Of a stretch of DNA of 7,935 nt, positions 1 through 5,080 are shown piece by piece. This DNA is from an uncultured Ruminococcus sp. GTDB lineage: Bacteria; Bacillota; Clostridia; Oscillospirales; CAG-382. The notes beneath the pieces were generated by a model. It made no database searches. It saw only the letters and a program-made list of their open reading frames with translations, and had not been told where the DNA came from. Positions within the stretch are counted from its first letter, which is position 1, and every line of letters starts with the position of its first letter. The translations under genes and the position numbers were made by a program. The DNA lies in contig CACZRJ010000180.1 of the NCBI GenBank assembly GCA_902783535.1, positions 1 to 7,935 on the forward strand, given 5' to 3'.

Positions 1-912
1 GCCGCGGTGACGGACGACGGGCGGATCGCTTTGGTCTGCGGCGAGCCGGAGTCCGGCCCTTACGTCTGCCGGATGCTGACGACAGACGGATGGACGAAAC
101 GCGCCCTTCTGGCCGAGAACGATTTGTCCGCCGTTTTCGGCGCGGTCTCGCTGCCGGGGATCGGGTCGCATGACGCGGCGGACGCTTTCGCCGCCGAAAT
201 TCTCGAAAAATACAACGTCCGCTTCGTTTACGAGCCGTGCGAACTGTTCGACGCGCTCGTGGAAGCCGGACTCGCGTCCGAACTGTCGGACGACCGAGAG
301 GAGATCCTGCGAGCGGAACACGCCGTCGCGGACACTTTCCGCTTTTTCCCGGACGCCGTCTGGAAAGGGATCGGCGACAGGCTGCCGTACGTCGTTTTTC
401 TGTGCGGAAGGATCCCCGGGAACACCGCGGGATGGAATTACGAATGGGGCGGCTACAACTGCACGTTCATGGAGATCGGCGGCGTCGAACCATACATGAA
501 GAGCCTGTTCATGCACGAGACCGGCCACGCGATCAGCCGCTGCGTATCGCGCGTTCCGAGCGGGACGGACCTGCTGGAAAAATGGGTCGCGGCGACGCCG
601 GAAGACGTCATGAAAGCGGTCGAAAAGGGGACCGTCGACGGAAAGAACGCCATCACGGTCGAGTTCACGCCGTACGACAGGGACGGGAACGTCTGCTTCG
701 TGTCCGATTACGCGATGAAGAATCCGGAGGAAGACCGCGCGGAGACCCTGGCGGCTGTTTTCACCGAGCGTGACGGCGGGGGAGACGGAAATTTGTTTTC
801 TCATCCCGTTCTGTACAGGAAAGCTTTGCTGTGGGAGGAAATGATCCGGACGGCGTTCGGGATCGGCGAATCCGTTTCGCTTCCGTTCGACGACCTCGCC
901 CCGGCGGCCTGA
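1..912 (+). CDS. HExxH zinc metallopeptidase, 3' part (5' end outside window)
   Basis: This is the C-terminal part of a putative zinc-dependent peptidase. The frame is open from base 1. A GTG at 7 would give 301 residues, but no ribosome binding site can be seen before it, so the true start probably lies upstream of the window. Counting from the GTG, the sequence shows MHETGHAIS with H170, E171 and H174, the gluzincin-type HExxH zinc and catalytic motif. About 65 residues later comes NPEEDRAET (239-247), where E242 or E246 is a plausible third zinc ligand. The pairing of HExxH with a downstream N-P-x-E-D-x-A-E stretch is known from putative zinc-binding metallopeptidases that are often lipoproteins. 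The stretch before residue 100 is not recognised. Any signal peptide would be off the window. The gene converges on the minus-strand operon and ends 18 bases before a shared terminator. The peptidase fold is fairly sure; the substrate is unknown. Confidence 0.75.
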   Translation, partial: AAVTDDGRIALVCGEPESGPYVCRMLTTDGWTKRALLAENDLSAVFGAVSLPGIGSHDAADAFAAEILEKYNVRFVYEPCELFDALVEAGLASELSDDREEILRAEHAVADTFRFFPDAVWKGIGDRLPYVVFLCGRIPGNTAGWNYEWGGYNCTFMEIGGVEPYMKSLFMHETGHAISRCVSRVPSGTDLLEKWVAATPEDVMKAVEKGTVDGKNAITVEFTPYDRDGNVCFVSDYAMKNPEEDRAETLAAVFTERDGGGDGNLFSHPVLYRKALLWEEMIRTAFGIGESVSLPFDDLAPAA

Positions 913-930
913 AGAGAAGACAAAAACAGA

Positions 931-964
931 GGCACCCGCCCGTCCTGAGACGGCCGCGGGTGCC
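931..964. terminator. Bidirectional intrinsic terminator between convergent genes
   Basis: The arms GGCACCCGC (931-939) and GCGGGTGCC (956-964) pair perfectly. An inner stem CCGTC/GACGG (940-944 with 949-953) closes a CTGA loop, leaving a two-base bulge at 954-955. On the minus strand the hairpin is followed by a T-rich stretch (complement of 918-926, containing five consecutive T), so it is a good terminator for the kinase-phosphatase operon. On the plus strand the following bases are only moderately T-rich (TTGCGTTTGGTCTTTG), so termination of the metallopeptidase transcript may be weaker. Confidence 0.85.
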
Positions 965-986
965 TTGCGTTTGGTCTTTGTTCTGT

Positions 987-1400
987 TCAGACCGCTTTTT
1001 TCAGCGTCAGAACGTTTTTGCCTTCCCTGTACTCGTAATCCACTTCGTCCATGGTTTTCCGGACGATGAAGATGCCGAGACCTCCGATCGGACGCTCGTC
1101 CGCGCTCAGGGAAGTGTCGGGTTCCTTCGCTTCGAGCGGGTTGTACGGCTTCCCGTCGTCCGTGAACGTCAGCGTGACGGTCCTGCTGCCTTCGTCGAAA
1201 TCAAAGGCGACCTCCGCCTGCGAAGCGCCGGAATAGGACGCGATGTTCGCGTAGATCTCGTCGATCACGACGCTGATCTGGTACTGAGCCTTCATCGGGC
1301 AGTCGCATTGCTCCAGCAGATCGCCGACGAACGACTGGATGGACTCCATGGCGGAGACGGATGCGTCGACGGTCAGGACGTTTCTGTTGTTCGTTCCCAT
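987..1400 (-). CDS. RsbW/SpoIIAB-like anti-sigma factor serine kinase (HATPase)
   Basis: This is a cytoplasmic GHKL-fold ATPase of the anti-sigma kinase type. Members of the family bind a sigma factor or similar target and phosphorylate a serine of a STAS-domain antagonist. The protein is 137 residues, close to SpoIIAB (about 146) and shorter than RsbW (about 160). The N box is seen in VVIDEIYANIA with E48 and N52, the same E-x3-N spacing as in SpoIIAB. The G1 box is DDGKP (81-85), and the glycine-rich G2 box is GGLGIFIV (106-113) after the ATP lid. The start at 1400 is chosen because GGAGGG lies at normal distance before it. A frame open to 1448 would overlap the phosphatase gene and lacks such a site. 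The gap to the phosphatase stop codon is only 2 bases, so the two are translationally coupled and probably act on one common antagonist. Which sigma factor it controls cannot be told from the window. Confidence 0.88.
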   Translation of the reverse strand: MGTNNRNVLTVDASVSAMESIQSFVGDLLEQCDCPMKAQYQISVVIDEIYANIASYSGASQAEVAFDFDEGSRTVTLTFTDDGKPYNPLEAKEPDTSLSADERPIGGLGIFIVRKTMDEVDYEYREGKNVLTLKKAV

Positions 1401-1402
1401 GA

Positions 1403-2917
1403 TCAACCCTCCTCTTTCTTTTCTTCGGGGCCGTAGTAAACGACGCACATCATTGTGATATCGTCGAACTGCGGCGCTTTGCCGACGAATCCGGAGATCG
1501 CTCCGTCGACGGCTTTCAGGATCTGCTGCGGCTGCCCGTCGGCCGCCGTGTTCAGCGCGTCGACCAGGCGCTCCGGTCCGAACAGCTCTCCGGACGCGTT
1601 GGTCGCTTCCGGAACGCCGTCCGTGTAGACGAACAGTTTGGAACCTTTTTCAAGCCGGATCTCGTAGTTTCTGTACCTCGAGCCTTCCATGCCGCCGATG
1701 ACGAAACCGTGACGGTCGTGATAGAGTTCGAACGGCTTTCCGGGCAGTTTCAGCGCAGGGTATTCGTGTCCCGCGTTGCTTGCGGTCAGGAGACCCGTCT
1801 CCAGGTCCAGAATGCCCAGCCAGACGGTGACGAACATCTCTTCGCGGTTGTTCCGGCAGATCTGGTCGTTCGCGCTTTCCAGCGCGACTTTCGGGTCTCT
1901 GTCCGAGAGCGCGAAATTCTGGATGATGATCTTCGAGATCATCATGAACAGCGCCGCCGGAACGCCTTTTCCCGAAACGTCCGCCATCACAAGCCCGAGA
2001 TGATGATCGTCGATGAGGAAGAAGTCGTAGAAGTCGCCGCCGACTTCCTTTGCCGGATCCATTGACGCGTAGATGTCGAACTCTTTCCGGTCCGGATAGG
2101 GCGGGAAGATGTTCGGGACCATGTCCGCCTGGATGCGCGTCGCCATGGACAGCTCGCTCTCGAGACGGGATGACTCGATTTCCTGTTTCTGATACAACTC
2201 GTTCTGGATCCGGAGAATGACATAGAACATGTTCACGGTCGAGATGACGGTCGCAAAGATGACCAGCTGGAACTGCTGGAAGAACAGCTGAATGAGCGCT
2301 CCGGCGACAGGCAGCGCGATGTAGAACCAGAATGCCTTGTTCAGTCTGGGATCCAGCTTCTTTCCGTATCTCAGAAGGAGGTAGAGATCGAGTCCGAGCA
2401 TCAGAAGCTGGGGAATGTTGGAAAGAAAGTACAACGGGGACCGGGCGTAGACGACGGAGGACCTGCTCACGGTTTCCGTCAGATCGAAGTGATAGTAGAG
2501 GTCCGTGAACGCCGCGACGACCAGCATGACGACGTGAACGGCGAACAGGACGGTCAGAACGGCGGTATATTTTTTCAGATTCTTCTCGATCTGTTCGTAA
2601 TGCGGTCTGGACGCGTGCAGGATCAGGAGGGAAATGCAGATGGCCATCGCTCCGGAAGTGAAGAATTCGACGAAAGTCACGATGCGGATGGCGATCAGAA
2701 TGCCGGTCGCGTTCGCGACGGCGAACATCTGCAGCGTTTCCCGCGTCATGTGCATCACGAGGTAGGTGAGCACAAGTCCGAAGAAGTTCCGGAAAAACGT
2801 CTTTCCCTCCTTCGAGAAATGAGACTTCGGGATCTGGAGAAGGCACAGGAAGCAGACGCCGATGCCGATCGATGTGAAAATGACGGTCGCGAGATTCGAA
2901 ATCTGGGCAAGTTCCAT
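1403..2917 (-). CDS. Seven-TM membrane SpoIIE-type PP2C serine phosphatase
   Basis: A 504-residue membrane sensor phosphatase. About seven hydrophobic segments lie near residues 8-28, 41-57, 72-100, 118-137, 161-183, 195-213 and 218-236. A short probable coiled coil follows (238-262). The SpoIIE-type PP2C domain covers about 270-495. Metal-binding motifs are GGDFYD (293-298), ADVSGKG (312-318), YTDG (431-434) and DDIT (485-488), so all the usual acidic residues are present and the enzyme should be active. The family removes phosphate from a STAS-domain anti-sigma antagonist, opposing the kinase encoded immediately downstream. The 7-TM part probably senses a signal at or in the membrane, but its ligand is unknown and I do not recognise a named sensor domain. 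The ATG at 2917 lies 14 bases from a perfect AAGGAGG, an unusually long spacing. An in-frame CTG two codons earlier would sit 8 bases from it. It is cotranscribed with the flavoprotein gene 19 bases upstream. Confidence 0.92.
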   Translation of the reverse strand: MELAQISNLATVIFTSIGIGVCFLCLLQIPKSHFSKEGKTFFRNFFGLVLTYLVMHMTRETLQMFAVANATGILIAIRIVTFVEFFTSGAMAICISLLILHASRPHYEQIEKNLKKYTAVLTVLFAVHVVMLVVAAFTDLYYHFDLTETVSRSSVVYARSPLYFLSNIPQLLMLGLDLYLLLRYGKKLDPRLNKAFWFYIALPVAGALIQLFFQQFQLVIFATVISTVNMFYVILRIQNELYQKQEIESSRLESELSMATRIQADMVPNIFPPYPDRKEFDIYASMDPAKEVGGDFYDFFLIDDHHLGLVMADVSGKGVPAALFMMISKIIIQNFALSDRDPKVALESANDQICRNNREEMFVTVWLGILDLETGLLTASNAGHEYPALKLPGKPFELYHDRHGFVIGGMEGSRYRNYEIRLEKGSKLFVYTDGVPEATNASGELFGPERLVDALNTAADGQPQQILKAVDGAISGFVGKAPQFDDITMMCVVYYGPEEKKEEG

Positions 2918-2921
2918 AGAC

Positions 2922-2938
2922 AGGTCGTTGACCTCCTT
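2922..2938 (-). promoter_or_regulatory. Structured Shine-Dalgarno site of the phosphatase gene
   Basis: On the minus strand the consensus AAGGAGG (2938-2932) overlaps the TAA stop of the flavoprotein gene. It continues into a small inverted repeat AGGTC-AAC-GACCT (2934-2922). Pairing would hide the last bases of the ribosome binding site and shorten the effective distance to the ATG at 2917. The stem is only 5 bp with a 3-base loop, so its stability in the cell is uncertain. Confidence 0.45.
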
Positions 2939-3497
2939 ATTTTCTGAGATTGCGGACGGCTTCGGAAAGGATCGTTTCCGGATCGTTGCCGTCGATGTCG
3001 AGATTCTCCGCCTTGATCAGACGGACGTCCGGGATTCCGTAAAATGTCATTGAAAGCGCTTTGACATACCCGAACCCGAAGGCGTCGTCGACGACCGGGC
3101 CGCCGGACGTCGTGACGTACGCGAGTGTTTTCGCTCGGCAGAGTCCGCGCGGGACGCCGTTTTCGTCATAGTAAAAGGTGAGATTCGGGACGGTCACCTG
3201 CTCGAGATACCGCTTGAGCAGAGCGGGGAAGGAGAGATCCCAGAACGGGGCGGCGATGACGATCTCGTCCGCTTCCGCAAACTGCTTTCCCGGAAGGAAC
3301 AACGGGTCCGAAAAATCCTTCGCGCGCGATTTTTCGTCCCGGAACCGGAGAAAGGTCTCGTCTGTCTCGGGAAGAGTCATGTCTTCGAGCCGGATCCGGA
3401 CGACGGGGTCCGGAAGCCGAAGCGACGCGAGAAAGGCGTCCGCAAGACGCCGCGTCCGCGAATGGCTCCGCACGCACGCGTCGATATAGAGAATCAT
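2937..3497 (-). CDS. NAD(P)H-dependent flavodoxin-fold oxidoreductase (AzoR/NQO-like)
   Basis: A 186-residue cytoplasmic flavoprotein of the flavodoxin_2 family (azoreductase and NAD(P)H:quinone reductase type), expected to bind FMN and pass two electrons from NAD(P)H to quinones, azo compounds or similar acceptors. The first strand MILYIDAC leads into a phosphate-binding loop region VRSHSRTRRLA (9-19). The motif IAAPFWDLSFPALLKRY (81-97) matches the family's conserved P-x-(Y/W)-x-x-S-x-P-x-x-L-K segment beside the flavin. TTSGG (129-133) matches the third flavin loop. The length is slightly below the usual 200 residues. The start at 3497 follows AAGGAG about 12 bases away and lies about 29 bases downstream of the predicted transcription start. 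It is the first gene of the operon with the SpoIIE-type phosphatase and the RsbW-like kinase. The true substrate is unknown. Confidence 0.85.
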   Translation of the reverse strand: MILYIDACVRSHSRTRRLADAFLASLRLPDPVVRIRLEDMTLPETDETFLRFRDEKSRAKDFSDPLFLPGKQFAEADEIVIAAPFWDLSFPALLKRYLEQVTVPNLTFYYDENGVPRGLCRAKTLAYVTTSGGPVVDDAFGFGYVKALSMTFYGIPDVRLIKAENLDIDGNDPETILSEAVRNLRK

Positions 3498-3532
3498 GCC
3501 GTTTCTGCGCTCCTTCCTTGTTCTTTCCCATC

Positions 3533-3561
3533 ATTATACAGTATGCGGGGACGGTTTGCAA
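3533..3561 (-). promoter_or_regulatory. Promoter of the flavoprotein-phosphatase-kinase operon
   Basis: On the minus strand TTGCAA (3561-3556, 4 of 6 matches to the -35 consensus) is separated by exactly 17 bases from a perfect TATAAT (3538-3533). Transcription would start near 3526, leaving a short leader before the ATG at 3497. No sign of an alternative sigma factor promoter is seen, so the operon seems to be read by the housekeeping sigma factor. Confidence 0.8.
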
Positions 3562-3576
3562 GGTTTTCGGGATCTG

Positions 3577-3590
3577 TTTTTCTTTTTTTT
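3577..3590 (-). promoter_or_regulatory. A-tract, probable UP element of the leftward promoter
   Basis: Thirteen of fourteen bases are A on the minus strand, interrupted by one G. The tract lies about 50 to 64 bases before the predicted transcription start. This is the position where the RNA polymerase alpha subunit contacts A/T-rich UP elements. In a region this rich in GC the tract stands out. Confidence 0.5.
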
Positions 3591-3676
3591 CGGTCAGCCC
3601 TCCGTCCGCACGCGGGATGCGCTGTAAAACGGGTCCCCGGCATCCTGCTTCCCGGCGGAGCCTTCCCGAAACGACC

Positions 3677-3694
3677 GCATTCCTCGCGGAATGC
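3677..3694. promoter_or_regulatory. Interrupted palindrome, candidate operator at the fucO promoter
   Basis: The arms GCATTCC (3677-3683) and GGAATGC (3688-3694) are perfect inverted repeats around TCGC. Over the 18 bases only one base pair breaks symmetry. The site ends one base before the -35 box, and its centre is about 45 bases before the predicted transcription start, a place typical of activator binding. No T-tract follows, and the site lies outside the fucO transcript, so a protein-binding site is more likely than a terminator. The regulator is not identified. Confidence 0.55.
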
Positions 3695-3695
3695 C

Positions 3696-3724
3696 TTGCC
3701 AACGGCCGACGGATTTGCTAAAAT
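3696..3724 (+). promoter_or_regulatory. Promoter of the fucO-type gene (extended -10)
   Basis: TTGCCA (3696-3701) and TAAAAT (3719-3724) are 17 bases apart. The -10 box is preceded by TGC (3716-3718), giving the extended -10 form TGnTAAAAT. Transcription would start near 3731, about 33 bases before the ATG at 3764. The remaining bases between the two divergent promoters (about 3591-3676) show nothing else I can name. Confidence 0.8.
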
Positions 3725-3763
3725 GGATAAGAAAAGGAAATAAGAAAACGAGGAGAAACAGTC

Positions 3764-4909
3764 ATGGCCAACAGATTCATGCTCAATGAAACATCATATC
3801 ACGGAAAAGGCGCGATCCAGAACATCGTTCCCGAGATCAGAGCGCGCGGCTTTCAAAGCGTCCTGGTCTGCAGCGACGCGTCTCTCGTACGCTTCGGCGT
3901 GACGCAGAAGGTGACTTCGCTTCTGGAAGAGGCGAACATCGGCTACCGTCTGTTCAGCGACATCAAGCCGAACCCGACGATCGAAAACGTGAAAGCAGGC
4001 GTCGCGGCAGCGAAGGAAAGCGGCGCGGACTGCATCCTCGCGATCGGCGGAGGCTCCTCCATGGATACGGCGAAGGCGATCGGGATCATTCTGACGAATC
4101 CGGAATTCGAAGACGTGAGAAGTCTTGAAGGCGTCGCTCCGACGAAACATCCCTGCCTGCCGATCATCGCCGTGCCGACGACCGCCGGAACGGCAGCTGA
4201 GGTCACGATCAACTACGTCATCACCGACGTGGAAAAGAAGAGAAAATTCGTCTGCGTCGACGTGCACGACATGCCCGTCGTCGCCGTCGTCGATCCCGAC
4301 ATGATGGCCTCCATGCCGAAGAGCCTCAAGGCCTTCACGGGCATGGACGCGCTGACGCACGCGATCGAAGGATACACGACCAGAGCCGCCTGGGAACTGT
4401 CCGACATGTTCCACATCAAGGCGATCGAACTGATCGCGAAGAATCTCCGCGCCTCCGTCGCCGGAGACGAGAAGGGCGCAGAGCAGATGGCGCTGGCGCA
4501 GTACGTCGCGGGCATGGGATTCTCGAACGTCGGACTCGGCATCGACCACGCGATGGCGCACACGCTCAGCGCATATTACGACGTTCCGCACGGCAAGGCG
4601 TGCGCCATGCTGCTTCCGGTCTCCATGGAATTCAACAAGGACTTCAGCGGAGAGAAATATCGTGAGATCGCCCGTGTTTTCGGCGTCGAAGGCGTTGACG
4701 GGATGTCGCCCGAAGAATACCGCGACGCCGCGGTCAAGGCCGTTCGCAAGCTTTCCGTCGACGTCGGCATTCCGACCGTCTGCGAAGAGATCAAGGCGGA
4801 AGACCTCGACAGCCTGGCTTCCGACGCGCTGAAGGACGCCTGCTATCCCGGCAACCCGAGAGAAGCGACGCACGAGCAGGTCGTCGAACTCTTCAGGAAG
4901 ATTATGTAA
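3764..4909 (+). CDS. fucO: Lactaldehyde reductase / 1,2-propanediol oxidoreductase, iron-dependent ADH
   Basis: A 381-residue group III alcohol dehydrogenase. It resembles E. coli FucO (382 residues) over its whole length, including the start MANRxxLNET and long shared stretches around NPEFxDVRSLEG and QYVAGMGFSNVGLG. FucO reduces L-lactaldehyde to (S)-1,2-propanediol with NADH in anaerobic fucose and rhamnose fermentation, in the cytoplasm. The four iron ligands are all present: D195, H199, H262 and H276 (D196, H200, H263 and H277 in E. coli), with H266 also kept. The NAD-binding loop is GGGSSMD (95-101). D38 corresponds to FucO D39, which favours NADH over NADPH. The start is supported by GAGGAG 8 bases upstream (3750-3755). 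The gene has its own promoter and terminator, so it is a single-gene unit. No other fucose or rhamnose genes are near, so related substrates such as 1,3-propanediol precursors or glycolaldehyde remain possible. Confidence 0.92.
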   Translation: MANRFMLNETSYHGKGAIQNIVPEIRARGFQSVLVCSDASLVRFGVTQKVTSLLEEANIGYRLFSDIKPNPTIENVKAGVAAAKESGADCILAIGGGSSMDTAKAIGIILTNPEFEDVRSLEGVAPTKHPCLPIIAVPTTAGTAAEVTINYVITDVEKKRKFVCVDVHDMPVVAVVDPDMMASMPKSLKAFTGMDALTHAIEGYTTRAAWELSDMFHIKAIELIAKNLRASVAGDEKGAEQMALAQYVAGMGFSNVGLGIDHAMAHTLSAYYDVPHGKACAMLLPVSMEFNKDFSGEKYREIARVFGVEGVDGMSPEEYRDAAVKAVRKLSVDVGIPTVCEEIKAEDLDSLASDALKDACYPGNPREATHEQVVELFRKIM

Positions 4910-4934
4910 ACCTGCAGAACACTGGGAACGCGCT

Positions 4935-4973
4935 GCGGGGATCCCTGACGGAAGGGGATCCCCGCGTCTTTTT
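4935..4973 (+). terminator. Intrinsic terminator after fucO
   Basis: An 11-bp perfect stem pairs GCGGGGATCCC (4935-4945) with GGGATCCCCGC (4955-4965) around a 9-base loop. GTC and five T (4969-4973) follow. It begins 26 bases after the fucO stop and separates that gene from the clostripain gene. Confidence 0.93.
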
Positions 4974-5015
4974 CATCCGCGGACATGCCCGGACGAAAAA
5001 AAGTCCTCCGAACTA

Positions 5016-5045
5016 TTGAAAATGACTGCGGATTTGTGGTAAATT
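5016..5045 (+). promoter_or_regulatory. Promoter of the clostripain gene
   Basis: TTGAAA (5016-5021, 5 of 6 matches) and TAAATT (5040-5045, 4 of 6) are 18 bases apart. TGTGG lies just before the -10 box, similar to the TRTG element of Gram-positive promoters. A run of seven A (4996-5002) about 50 bases before the predicted start may help as an UP-like element. The leader to the ATG at 5081 is about 30 bases. Confidence 0.65.
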
Positions 5046-5080
5046 ACAAGAGGAAAGAAATATTCAAGGAGAAAAAAGAG

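Noticed and set aside
831..1436. A 201-codon plus-strand frame overlapping the metallopeptidase end and the kinase gene.
   Set aside because: It runs through the terminator hairpin at 931-964 and opposite the kinase, and has no ribosome binding site or known motif.
1401..1448. A longer start for the RsbW-like kinase (153 residues).
   Set aside because: It would overlap the end of the phosphatase gene and add a basic stretch not found in the family. The ATG at 1400 has a good ribosome binding site.
3577..3590. The T-run on the plus strand as a terminator.
   Set aside because: No hairpin precedes it and no plus-strand gene ends nearby. It fits better as an A/T-rich UP element of the leftward promoter.
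3794..4873. A 359-codon open frame on the minus strand opposite fucO.
   Set aside because: It is a mirror of GC-biased codons of a clear fucO. The His/Arg/Asp-rich translation has no family signature.
4990..5008. A weak inverted repeat GGAC-GAAAAAAA-GTCC before the clostripain promoter.
   Set aside because: Only four base pairs match around an A-run, so it is easily explained by chance.
4985..5080. A longer start for the clostripain protein at 4985.
   Set aside because: This region holds the promoter, and the ATG at 5081 has AAGGAG 9 bases upstream.
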